Source: an uncultured Alphaproteobacteria bacterium (lineage in GTDB: Bacteria; Pseudomonadota; Alphaproteobacteria; Methylaequorales; Methylaequoraceae). From it: a DNA stretch of 64,000 nucleotides. Every line of letters starts with the position of its first letter. Position 1 is the first letter of the stretch. Positions 7,942 to 15,448 of the stretch are shown here, piece by piece. The stretch lies in the NCBI GenBank assembly GCA_902613995.1, contig CACMJG010000004.1, positions 1 through 64,000 of the forward strand, in the 5' to 3' direction. The notes below the pieces were generated by a model, which had not been told where the DNA came from, made no database searches, and saw only the letters and a list, made by a program, of their open reading frames with translations. The position numbers and the translations under genes were made by a program.

Positions 7942-8775
7942 ATGACAAATAATAACAAATTAAATTCTTCAAATAGTCTATCAGTTATTTTATTGGTATT
8001 CTTTTGTATATTGTCAAATCTCTCTTTAGCTGCTGACAGTGATGCCAATCCAGATGATTTCTCAAATGCTGAAAATGCTGAAGAAAAAAGAGCTAAATGG
8101 GGAACAGAGGAATTTAAACTTGAGCTGATAAAAGAAATGTCAAGTGCAAATATTGCACTTTTCATAGATGAACATCTAAAAACTATTACAGAGCCGTCGA
8201 GAATATTTTACAAATTTCAGAAGGAATCCACTAGAGAAGATAATTTTGTTGGTAATGTTGTTTTAAATATCGTTAAAATTGACGATGATAACACGAAACA
8301 CATTACTTTTAGATATCTCAAAGGAAGAAATAAAGTCAGATTTCCCCCTCAGATAGGTGCTAAAGGAAACCCAGTTTTTATGCTTTTTTTTGAGAGGGAC
8401 TCTAGAGATATGCAAAGATTAACTGGGGGCAATGCTCTTTTTTTTCGGAGTAGAATACGACACACAATCGCAGCTACTGAAGTAAAAGACATTAAAATTA
8501 ACTACAATAATCAGGAAATCTCAGCTAAAGAAATTGCGTTTCAGCCATTTACAAAAACTGAACTAAAAAATCGAGTTTCTAGATATAAAACAAAAAAATT
8601 TATTATTACAATGTCCGAAGATATACCCGGTTATATTTTTAAAATTGAAGCCTTTATCAAGGATTTGGAAAACCCTGATGACATGGTTAAAGAGGTACTT
8701 GAGTTTCAAGGCATTAGAACCAACAAAGAACTTAGAGAAGAATATAAAAAAAGAAAGGATAAAAATAAATCATGA
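7942..8775 (+). CDS. Secreted protein of unknown function beside the methanol oxidation genes (possibly LolA-like fold)
   Basis: I choose the ATG at 7942 (277 residues) because it places a hydrophobic signal peptide at residues 13-30, ending in SLAA. A longer frame from a TTG at 7873 would run into the divergent gene. The mature part begins acidic and contains ITFRYLKGRNKVRFPPQIGAKGNP, FFERDSRDMQRLTGG and a very basic tail. The middle loosely resembles outer membrane lipoprotein-sorting (LolA-like) proteins, but I would not assign function from that. It overlaps the next gene by 4 bases. Confidence 0.6.
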   Translation: MTNNNKLNSSNSLSVILLVFFCILSNLSLAADSDANPDDFSNAENAEEKRAKWGTEEFKLELIKEMSSANIALFIDEHLKTITEPSRIFYKFQKESTREDNFVGNVVLNIVKIDDDNTKHITFRYLKGRNKVRFPPQIGAKGNPVFMLFFERDSRDMQRLTGGNALFFRSRIRHTIAATEVKDIKINYNNQEISAKEIAFQPFTKTELKNRVSRYKTKKFIITMSEDIPGYIFKIEAFIKDLENPDDMVKEVLEFQGIRTNKELREEYKKRKDKNKS

Positions 8776-9113
8776 TAAATAAATTATTAGTTTCAAGCAG
8801 TTTAATCCTAGCAACATTACTGTTTAATAAATCTCATTCAAATGATTTCCCAACTCTAGCACGGTCTGAATTTGTGTTTGCATGCATGTCTTCAAATGCC
8901 TCGAATAGAGATTTTATGGCAAAGTGTTCATGTGCAATTGATGAAATTGCTAAAAGGATGACTTTTAAAGAATACGCGCAAGCTGAAGCCATAGCAAGAC
9001 TTTGGGAAGGAAACAGTCCTAGAGAAGAAGCTTTTAAAAGTGTTGGACTTTCAAAAGATAGGATGCAAAAGCTGTTCAGAGCTCAAGCAGCTTCTGAATT
9101 AGAGTGTTTTTAA
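8772..9113 (+). CDS. Small periplasmic Cys-containing protein of unknown function
   Basis: The 113-residue protein has a signal peptide (MINKLLVSSSLILATLLF, cleavage near SHS). The mature domain is short and helical with four Cys residues: FACM, KCSC and a final LECF. This suggests disulfides or metal binding in the periplasm. It overlaps the preceding secreted-protein gene by 4 bases, so the pair is coupled, and is convergent with the SoxYZ-like gene 19 bases away. I do not recognise the family by name. Confidence 0.6.
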   Translation: MINKLLVSSSLILATLLFNKSHSNDFPTLARSEFVFACMSSNASNRDFMAKCSCAIDEIAKRMTFKEYAQAEAIARLWEGNSPREEAFKSVGLSKDRMQKLFRAQAASELECF

Positions 9114-9132
9114 TTATTTGCGCTAATATTTG

Positions 9133-9936
9133 TTAGAAAGAAAATTCTTCTGAAAAACTTTGCCCTTCACTGTCATTTACTTTGACTATCAATGAACCGC
9201 CAGTATTTAAATAGTTAAAAGTAAAAGAGGGATCTTCTGAAAGAGAGATATCAGGTGATGCCTCAAAAATTAAATCTCCATCCTGCTCTATTCTTACAAA
9301 ATTTATAAAATGTGCTGGTATTTCCGAGCGAGTCAGTTGGTTGAACTGAAGCCCAGAAAAGTTTGGGTGACTTATTAAAAATTTAGCTTTATTTATTTTA
9401 TTAGACTCATCACTTGTTTTTAAATATTTCATTTTCATTTTTCCTAATCGAGCCATGACGGAGTCCATGTCAGCAAGACTTGGTGCTGAACAACCTCCAG
9501 CAGCTTTAACAAAATTAGAGACCATATACTTTTCTCCTTTATTATTTTCAGCAATAGCTCTGACGTATGTATATTTGTCAATGCGAACCCTTGTTGAGAA
9601 ACTTGCATTGCCGACTTTAGGACTAAATTGAAATGTGCCAACTACAGGTGATGGATTTTCATCAATAACGATTGTTAAATGTTTTATATAATCATTAGGT
9701 AATTGATCTTTTAAAAAGTTTATTGAAATTGGAACAATTGCTGCGTCTAGAGCTCTGTAGGGTGTTTCTAGAACCATAAGGTCCGAGCCATCCTTAATTT
9801 TAACACCATCATCATACAATAACCCTTTTACGTTTTGTTTCCACGTCACGGGTTCAGGTTTTTTATCATTTGCAAGAACAAAAGTAGTTGAAAAAAATAA
9901 AAATAAAAAAATTAACTTATTATTTATTGCATTCAT
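9133..9936 (-). CDS. Quinoprotein dehydrogenase-associated SoxYZ-like carrier protein
   Basis: The ATG at 9936 gives 267 residues with a signal peptide (LIFLFLFFSTTFVLA). The first half resembles SoxY and carries AAGGCSAPS with the carrier Cys at residue 149; the second half (FNQLTRSEIPAHFINFV, then SFTFNYLNTGGSLIVKV) resembles SoxZ. SoxYZ normally carries sulfur intermediates on a Cys in a C-terminal GGCGG arm; here the Cys is internal to a fused SoxY-SoxZ chain, as in the family linked to PQQ dehydrogenases. What it carries is unknown. It is divergent from xoxF across 444 bases. Confidence 0.82.
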   Translation of the reverse strand: MNAINNKLIFLFLFFSTTFVLANDKKPEPVTWKQNVKGLLYDDGVKIKDGSDLMVLETPYRALDAAIVPISINFLKDQLPNDYIKHLTIVIDENPSPVVGTFQFSPKVGNASFSTRVRIDKYTYVRAIAENNKGEKYMVSNFVKAAGGCSAPSLADMDSVMARLGKMKMKYLKTSDESNKINKAKFLISHPNFSGLQFNQLTRSEIPAHFINFVRIEQDGDLIFEASPDISLSEDPSFTFNYLNTGGSLIVKVNDSEGQSFSEEFSF

Positions 9937-10075
9937 AAGATTAATATACACATAATAATTTGATATTATAAGGGTTTTTTTTGCATAAATTGTTGTAAAA
10001 TGAAGTTCAAAAAGATGTCCGAATTTTTTATGCATGTAAATGACTGATTACATTGAACTTTTTTTAATTCTGAAC

Positions 10076-10165
10076 AAAGGTTAATTTAAGCATTCATCTA
10101 ACGTTCATTTACTACACTTTTTTTTGGACTTATCCACAACTTTTTTTCAAGGCAAATTAACCTTT
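10076..10165. repeat. 12-bp perfect inverted repeat upstream of xoxF
   Basis: AAAGGTTAATTT at 10076-10087 has its exact reverse complement AAATTAACCTTT at 10154-10165, 66 bases apart. The match stops sharply at both ends. The spacing suggests paired operator sites for a regulator more than an RNA hairpin, but the sequence does not decide. Confidence 0.6.
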
Positions 10166-10185
10166 AACTTATTGATTTTATTATT

Positions 10186-10218
10186 AAAATAATATATCCG
10201 CGTCCTTCGCGTTATTTT
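10186..10218 (+). promoter_or_regulatory. Stem-loop upstream of the xoxF promoter
   Basis: AAAATAA (10186-10192), CGCG (10199-10202), a TCCTT loop, CGCG (10208-10211) and TTATTTT (10212-10218) form a bulged hairpin with a GC core and a T-rich right arm. It could be an intrinsic terminator insulating xoxF, or a protein-binding palindrome. Confidence 0.35.
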
Positions 10219-10244
10219 GTTCATGTTACATTCATATTTTTGCC

Positions 10245-10275
10245 TTGAATTTACGATATTCATACATAATATAAT
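10245..10275 (+). promoter_or_regulatory. xoxF: Candidate sigma70-type promoter for xoxF
   Basis: TTGAAT at 10245-10250 and TATAAT at 10270-10275 are separated by 19 bases, slightly long. A transcript starting near 10282 would have a leader of about 100 bases before the xoxF ATG at 10381. The perfect -10 box in an otherwise AT-rich region is only moderate evidence. Confidence 0.45.
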
Positions 10276-10380
10276 GAGGTGGGAGGAAATCAAATAACTA
10301 ACGATTTTTGTTTGTTTTTGATTCCAATCAATAACCGGGCAGTCGCCCAAATATTAATCGTAATAAAGGAGAAATACTTT

Positions 10381-12213
10381 ATGAGTATTTTGAAAAAAAG
10401 CATCATTGCTTCAGCTGCTTTAGCTCTTCCATTTGCTGTAAGTGCTAACTCTAAGCTTGAGAAAATGATGAAAGATCCAGGACAATGGGTACAACAGTCT
10501 GGCGATTACGCTGGTCACCGTTTCTCAAACCTTGATCAAATCAACAAAAGTAACGTTGGTAGCTTAAAAGTCGCTTGGACTTTCTCTACTGGTGTACTTA
10601 GAGGTCACGAAGGTGGTCCACTAGTAATTGGTGATGTAATGTACGTTCACACTGCAATTCCAAACATAGTGTACGCTTTAGATCTTAATGATAACCAAAG
10701 AATCATGTGGAAATACAACCCTGTAAAAGGTGGTAAGTATCCAGGTGGTGAAACTATGGATAGAGTTATTTCAGTTATGTGCTGCGATAACGTAAACCGT
10801 GGTGTTAACTATCACCCTAATGGAACTATCGTTCTACATGCTGCTGATACTTCAGTAATTGCGTTAGACGCTAAAACTGGTAAAGAGAAGTGGATTACAA
10901 CTAACCTACACTCTGGTACTGGTAAATATGGTGTCTCTGCTTCTACTGGTTCAGGTCAACCATTCATCATCAAAGATATGGTAGGTGTTGGTTGTTCTGG
11001 TGCCGAATTCGGTGTTAGATGTAACTGGACACAGTACGATATCAACAGTGGTAAGAGACTTTGGAGAGCTTACAGCATGGGTCCAGATAAGGACATGCTA
11101 GTTGATCCAAACAAAACTACTTCTATGTTAAAACCAATTGGTAAAGATTCTTCATTGAAAACTTGGCCTGGTGATGCATGGAAAATTGGTGGTGGTTCAA
11201 TTTGGGGTTTCTACGGTTATGACTCTAAATTAAACACTTTGTACTACGGTACAGGTAACCCATCAACATGGAACCCAGTTGTTCGTCCTGGTGACAACAA
11301 ATGGTCTATGACGATTATGGCTCGTAACCCAGACAACGGTATGGCTAAATGGTTATATCAAATGACTCCTTACGATGAGTGGGATTACGACGGTGTTAAC
11401 GAGATGATTCTTGTTGACATGAAAGTAAAAGGTAAAAACCGTCAAGCACTTGTACACTTTGACAGAAACGGTTTTGCTTACACAATGGATAGAGCTTCTG
11501 GTGAGCTATTAGTTGCTGAGAAGTATGATCCAGCTGTGAACTGGGCAACTCACGTTGACATGAAAACAGGTCGTCCACAAGTGGTAGACAGATATTCAAC
11601 TGCACACCAAGGTGAAGATGTTAACACTACTAACATCTGCCCAGCGGCTCTAGGTACTAAAGACCAACAGCCTGCTGCTTACGATAGACTATCTGGATTG
11701 TTCATGGTTCCAACAAACCACGTTTGTATGGACTACGAACCATTCAAAGTAGACTACGTTGCTGGTAACGCTTATGTTGGTGCTACATTATCTATGTACC
11801 CAGCTCCAGGCGGAACACACCTAGGTAACTTCATTGCATGGGATGCTGACAAAGGTAAGATCGCATGGTCTAACCCTGAGCCTTTCTCTGTATGGAGTGG
11901 TGCATTAGCTACAGCTGGTGGAATTACATTCTACGGTACGTTAGAAGGATACGCTAAAGCTGTTGAAAGTAAAACTGGTAAAGAACTATTCTCGTTCAAA
12001 ACACCTTCTGGTATTATCGGTAACTTCATGGCTTACTCTCATAAAGGTAAGCAATATGTAGGTATCTTATCAGGTGTTGGTGGTTGGGCTGGAATCGGTC
12101 TTGCTGCTGGTCTTACTGACCCAACTGCAGGTTTAGGTGCTGTTGGTGCATACTCTGCACTAAGTAACCACACTGCATTAGGTGGCGTATTAACTGTCTT
12201 CGCTTTACCGTAG
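10381..12213 (+). CDS. xoxF: Lanthanide-dependent PQQ methanol dehydrogenase XoxF
   Basis: XoxF oxidises methanol in the periplasm, passing electrons to cytochrome XoxG. From the ATG at 10381, preceded by aaaggaga, it has 610 residues: signal peptide ending in FAVSA, an eight-bladed quinoprotein propeller, adjacent cysteines C134-C135 that form the vicinal disulfide over PQQ, and [12 protein letters not shown]. The key feature is WDYDG with D335 and D337: the second Asp is the extra lanthanide ligand of XoxF, where calcium-type MxaF has Ala. Codon use is strongly biased (GGT, CGT, AAC) compared with neighbours, implying very high expression. The gene ends in tandem stops (TAGTAG) and a strong terminator. 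Confidence 0.98.
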   Translation: MSILKKSIIASAALALPFAVSANSKLEKMMKDPGQWVQQSGDYAGHRFSNLDQINKSNVGSLKVAWTFSTGVLRGHEGGPLVIGDVMYVHTAIPNIVYALDLNDNQRIMWKYNPVKGGKYPGGETMDRVISVMCCDNVNRGVNYHPNGTIVLHAADTSVIALDAKTGKEKWITTNLHSGTGKYGVSASTGSGQPFIIKDMVGVGCSGAEFGVRCNWTQYDINSGKRLWRAYSMGPDKDMLVDPNKTTSMLKPIGKDSSLKTWPGDAWKIGGGSIWGFYGYDSKLNTLYYGTGNPSTWNPVVRPGDNKWSMTIMARNPDNGMAKWLYQMTPYDEWDYDGVNEMILVDMKVKGKNRQALVHFDRNGFAYTMDRASGELLVAEKYDPAVNWATHVDMKTGRPQVVDRYSTAHQGEDVNTTNICPAALGTKDQQPAAYDRLSGLFMVPTNHVCMDYEPFKVDYVAGNAYVGATLSMYPAPGGTHLGNFIAWDADKGKIAWSNPEPFSVWSGALATAGGITFYGTLEGYAKAVESKTGKELFSFKTPSGIIGNFMAYSHKGKQYVGILSGVGGWAGIGLAAGLTDPTAGLGAVGAYSALSNHTALGGVLTVFALP

Positions 12214-12235
12214 TAGCGTAAACAGTATTTAAAAG

Positions 12236-12266
12236 AAGCCCGGCTTTTCAGTCGGGCTTTTTTTTT
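12236..12266 (+). terminator. Rho-independent terminator after xoxF
   Basis: AAGCCCGGC (12236-12244) pairs with GTCGGGCTT (12251-12259) over a 6-base loop and runs into nine consecutive T. It separates xoxF from xoxG, so xoxG and xoxJ are probably made by read-through or from their own promoter. Confidence 0.95.
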
Positions 12267-12357
12267 GAAAAAAATTTTTTAAATTTCTTGAGATTTTGAT
12301 ATAATTTACAATATTAATAATAACTATTTTTTTAATGATTAATTAGGACTTTGAAAT

Positions 12358-12972
12358 ATGAACTTTAAATTTAATAAATTTGCTTTAATTGCATCACTAG
12401 TCGTAGGATTTAGTGCTAAAGCGATCCCAACCCCAGAAGCAGTTGAACCTGCTTTCGATAAAGACGACAACCCAACTTACATTATTAAATATGGTAAGGG
12501 CGACAGATTAAAAGAAGATGGTACTCCTCTGAATCTAATCCAAATTAACTGTAAAGGCAAAGCAGTTGATATGGTATCTGAAGAAGACTTAGAAGAGTGC
12601 AGGGGTGATGATAGCTTGGTTGAAATGCAATATGGTTGGATGGATTTTGCAACTTATAAAGGATGGAGAGCTTACCACGCGGAATGTCATGTATGTCACG
12701 GACCTGACGCAATGGGAAGTACTTATGCTCCTTCTTTGATGGTATCACTTCAAGAAGGCTTATCTTACGATGATTTCTTTAACGTAATTATGAACGGTAG
12801 AGGCGAAAATGAAGGCGCACAAAAGGGTAATGTAATGCCTGCTTTCGGTGCAAACACCAATGTTGCTCCGCACGTTGAAGACATGTATCGCTATGTTAAA
12901 GCAAGAGCTGAAGGTAAAATAAGACGTGGAGTTAGACTACCAAAGCTTCCAAAATTTAAAGAAGTTGATTAA
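12358..12972 (+). CDS. xoxG: Cytochrome c XoxG, electron acceptor of methanol dehydrogenase
   Basis: The 204-residue protein has a signal peptide (LIASLVVGFSAKA) and a single heme c site C110-H-V-C113-H114. The probable distal heme ligand is M160 in NVMPAFG. A long N-terminal insertion before the heme domain and a basic C-terminus resemble the cytochrome cL family. Position directly after xoxF and before xoxJ supports assignment as the dedicated periplasmic acceptor. Two additional Cys (residues 65 and 81) may form a disulfide. The start ATG has only a weak upstream purine stretch. Confidence 0.92.
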   Translation: MNFKFNKFALIASLVVGFSAKAIPTPEAVEPAFDKDDNPTYIIKYGKGDRLKEDGTPLNLIQINCKGKAVDMVSEEDLEECRGDDSLVEMQYGWMDFATYKGWRAYHAECHVCHGPDAMGSTYAPSLMVSLQEGLSYDDFFNVIMNGRGENEGAQKGNVMPAFGANTNVAPHVEDMYRYVKARAEGKIRRGVRLPKLPKFKEVD

Positions 12973-12995
12973 ATTCGATTTTACTTAAATTTCAA

Positions 12996-13877
12996 ATGCA
13001 ACGAGTCTTCATACTTACATTATCTCTAGTAATGTTGCTCACAATGGATGTAAAATCCAGAGAATCTGCTATTGAAGCTGTTGATACGGAAAATTTACGA
13101 GTTTGCGCAGACCCCTCAAACCTCCCTTTTTCAAATGAAAAAGGGGAAGGTTTCGAAAATGCTATAGCCGATTTACTCGGTGAAAAGCTAAATATTCCAG
13201 TAGTCTATGAATACTTTCCTCAAGTCATTGGATACGTGAGAAACACACTTAACAAGAAAAAGTGTGACATTTTAATTGGAATTACTGCTGGTAATGATCT
13301 GGTGCTAAATACCATACCTTATATGAGATGGTCATATGGAATGATTTTTCTCAAAGAAAATGGAATAGAAGTTGATAGACCTAATCATCCTCAGTTAGCT
13401 GATCTAAGTATAGGAGTTCAAGCTGGCACCCCTCCTACATTTGTTCTACAAAGATATAATCTTATGGGTAGGGTAAGGCCTTACAACCTCACCTTTGATC
13501 CTAGAAAAGCGGTGATCGGGGAGTCGATGATAGAAGATCTAATTGATGGTTTAGTCGACATCGTATTTATGTCTGGACCCATTGCTGTATACTATCTTGA
13601 AAAAAAGGGTTATGACAAAAGCAAATATCAATTTATTCCCCTTGAAACTACCGATCAAGGCTGGGGTAGGATGGATTATTACACGACGATGGGTGTAAGA
13701 GATGGCGAAACTGATTGGAAGAAAAAACTAAATAAATTTATAAAGGAAAATCAGGATGAAATCGATGAAATACTTGTAAAACACAACATTCCTATCTTAA
13801 GTCTAAAGCCTGGAAAAAGAAAAAAAACTGACAGCACCACAGACGCTTTGATAAAAGGCAGAGCTCCAGTCCAATAG
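12996..13877 (+). CDS. xoxJ: XoxJ/MxaJ-like periplasmic binding protein
   Basis: This 293-residue protein has a signal peptide (ILTLSLVMLLTM) and the class II solute-binding fold of the quinoprotein-dehydrogenase-associated family: LRVCADPSNLPFSNEKGEGFENAIA near the N-terminus, CDILIGITAGND, SIGVQAGTPPTFVLQRYNL, and DLIDGLVDIVFMSGPIA. XoxJ proteins are required for, and thought to assist, XoxF activation or maturation rather than transport. It follows xoxG by 23 bases. The C-terminal 25 residues are basic and probably disordered. Confidence 0.92.
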   Translation: MQRVFILTLSLVMLLTMDVKSRESAIEAVDTENLRVCADPSNLPFSNEKGEGFENAIADLLGEKLNIPVVYEYFPQVIGYVRNTLNKKKCDILIGITAGNDLVLNTIPYMRWSYGMIFLKENGIEVDRPNHPQLADLSIGVQAGTPPTFVLQRYNLMGRVRPYNLTFDPRKAVIGESMIEDLIDGLVDIVFMSGPIAVYYLEKKGYDKSKYQFIPLETTDQGWGRMDYYTTMGVRDGETDWKKKLNKFIKENQDEIDEILVKHNIPILSLKPGKRKKTDSTTDALIKGRAPVQ

Positions 13878-13945
13878 ATATTTTTTTATGTCTTTATCTA
13901 TTACCCGACGTTTTTCTCAATTTATAAAACAAAAATTTTTAATAA

Positions 13946-14854
13946 ATGAAGATAGTAAGTCTTATCCCTAGTGCCACTGAAATTGTTTGTTCTCTAGGGC
14001 TGATTAATAACTTGGTTGGTATTTCGCACGAATGCGATTATCCACAAGGTGTTGAAAAACTTCCTAAACTTACAAAGAGTAAAGTTGATATCAATGAAAC
14101 TTCTTATAATATTAACGATAATATTCAAAGTATTTTAGAAAAAGGACTGTCTGTGTATGAGGTTGATTCAGAACTACTCCAAAAAATTGATCCAGATGTC
14201 ATTATTACTCAATCTCATTGTTCGGTATGTGCAGTTTCAATTGAAGATGTAAAAAAATGTTTAGATCTCTGGCTCAAAAAAAAGCCAATCTTAATAGATT
14301 TAAAACCTAATTATTTTAAAGACGTAATCAACGATATTTTATTTGTTGGAGAAAAACTCAATGCCCCTAACGAAGCTTCAAAGGTTGTTGAAATAATTAA
14401 CAAGGAGATTAACGTTATTAAGAAAAAGTTAAACTCTACCAATACGAAAAAGGTTTTGTGTATTGAATGGATAGAGCCCCTAATGATTGCTGGTAATTGG
14501 ATTCCTGAAATTTTGCGTATAAGCAATGGAGAAAATGTTTTAATTGAATCTGGAAAGAATTCAAAATTTGTTTCCACAAGTGATCTTTCACAAAACAAAT
14601 TTGACATTGTTATATTTATGCCGTGCGGATTTGATATAAGAAGAACAAAACTTGAAATTAAAAAGTCAAATCTTAATTTTCATTCATTACTTAAACAGAA
14701 AGAAGTATTTGTAGTAGATGGCAACAAGTTTTTTAATAGACCAGGGCCACGGTTATTAGAAAGTATAAAAATTTTATGCGAAATTATACACCCTGATGTA
14801 TTTAAACCTGAACCATCGCTGGAAAGGTGGGTATCTGTTAACCTGTCTGAATAG
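13946..14854 (+). CDS. BtuF-like (cobalamin/siderophore-type) binding protein lacking a signal peptide
   Basis: The 302-residue protein has the helical-backbone class III binding protein fold: IVSLIPSATEIVCSLGL, LVGISHECDYP, DPDVIITQSHC, VLCIEWIEPLMIAGNWIPE and FFNRPGPRLLESIKILCEI. This matches the cobalamin-binding protein family related to BtuF. The first residues (MKIVSLIPSATEIV) already form the first beta-strand, so no signal peptide is present and the product should be cytoplasmic. No ABC permease or ATPase accompanies it. Ligand is unknown; B12 or a metal complex are possibilities. It ends at a terminator shared with the pseudoazurin gene. Confidence 0.75.
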   Translation: MKIVSLIPSATEIVCSLGLINNLVGISHECDYPQGVEKLPKLTKSKVDINETSYNINDNIQSILEKGLSVYEVDSELLQKIDPDVIITQSHCSVCAVSIEDVKKCLDLWLKKKPILIDLKPNYFKDVINDILFVGEKLNAPNEASKVVEIINKEINVIKKKLNSTNTKKVLCIEWIEPLMIAGNWIPEILRISNGENVLIESGKNSKFVSTSDLSQNKFDIVIFMPCGFDIRRTKLEIKKSNLNFHSLLKQKEVFVVDGNKFFNRPGPRLLESIKILCEIIHPDVFKPEPSLERWVSVNLSE

Positions 14855-14864
14855 AAATTAGTTT

Positions 14865-14898
14865 AAAAAAAAAGCCCAGCCAAACCTAGCTGGGCTTT
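14865..14898 (-). terminator. Rho-independent terminator between the BtuF-like gene and the pseudoazurin gene
   Basis: AAAGCCCAGC (14871-14880) pairs perfectly with GCTGGGCTTT (14889-14898) over an 8-base loop. On the minus strand it is followed by a run of nine T, so it terminates the pseudoazurin transcript well; on the plus strand the T-run is only three, making it a weaker terminator for the BtuF-like gene. Confidence 0.9.
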
Positions 14899-14920
14899 AT
14901 GAGAATGGAACGAGTGAATT

Positions 14921-15352
14921 CTAAATTTCGCTTAAAAGTTTGTCTCTTTTTTTCTTTGATTTTCCACCTGTAACTTTCAAAGCTTTTATGGCATCCATAT
15001 TAGAGGTGTCGCCACCAACTACAACTAAACCAATCATTCCCATTGCTGCGTGAGGAGAACATTGGTAAAGGTAAATACCTGGTTTGTCAAAAGTCATGGT
15101 CACAGGGTCGTTTAATTTTGTTTTTTTTGGTAATTCATATCCTTCGGGACCAGCTAGCATTTCTACGTTATGTCCTTTAGCTGTAGGAACCCATTCAATG
15201 GACTGACCAACGTCAATCTTAACGAGTTCTTGACTATAAACCATTCTTTTTTTTGTTTCTTTATTTTTATTTAACATTTCTATTGTAATATCGGCGGCAA
15301 AAGAATTTGCTGAAAACATTACAAAAAATAAAGTTAGAAAAAGTTTTTTCAT
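14921..15352 (-). CDS. Pseudoazurin-like blue copper protein
   Basis: From the ATG at 15352, preceded by aaggatg, it has 143 residues; a TTG 24 bases further upstream is less likely. The signal peptide ends in SFAA. Type 1 copper ligands fit the pseudoazurin pattern: H61 (KGHNVEM), C98, H101 and M106 (YQCSPHAAMGMIG). The C-terminal tail is Lys-rich. Such proteins are soluble periplasmic electron carriers. Position between methanol dehydrogenase and pqq genes suggests it carries electrons in methanol oxidation, perhaps from XoxG to an oxidase; that is inference. Confidence 0.9.
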   Translation of the reverse strand: MKKLFLTLFFVMFSANSFAADITIEMLNKNKETKKRMVYSQELVKIDVGQSIEWVPTAKGHNVEMLAGPEGYELPKKTKLNDPVTMTFDKPGIYLYQCSPHAAMGMIGLVVVGGDTSNMDAIKALKVTGGKSKKKRDKLLSEI

Positions 15353-15448
15353 TTTACATCCTTTTTTATTGTTCAAATATAAAGATATATCTAATAATTA
15401 AATTGGTGTTTGTCAATCATAATGAGAATGCCTATTAATTATAGAAAG

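Larger units (their letters stand above)
9937..10380. promoter_or_regulatory. 444-bp intergenic region between the SoxYZ-like gene and xoxF
   Basis: This is the longest gene-free stretch in the window. It has a 12-bp inverted repeat (10076-10087 and 10154-10165), a stem-loop at 10186-10218, a sigma70-like promoter at 10245-10275, a short GGGC/GCCC hairpin at 10337-10348 in the presumed leader, and an aaaggaga ribosome binding site at 10365-10372. A TATAAT facing the SoxYZ-like gene also occurs on the minus strand near 9965-9971. No convincing coding frame is present. It probably contains both divergent promoters and the control sites of methanol oxidation. Confidence 0.75.

Noticed and set aside
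10147-10350. 67-residue minus-strand frame in the xoxF upstream region
   Set aside because: It has no ribosome binding site, no recognisable domain, and lies across the predicted xoxF promoter and leader; its composition looks like chance translation of AT-rich DNA.
11396-11605. 69-residue minus-strand frame inside xoxF
   Set aside because: It is a shadow of the xoxF coding sequence; the plus-strand frame has all catalytic motifs.
10381-12213. Assignment as calcium-type methanol dehydrogenase MxaF
   Set aside because: The DYDG motif has the second Asp of lanthanide enzymes, there is no mxaI small subunit gene, and the neighbours are a XoxG-type cytochrome and XoxJ.
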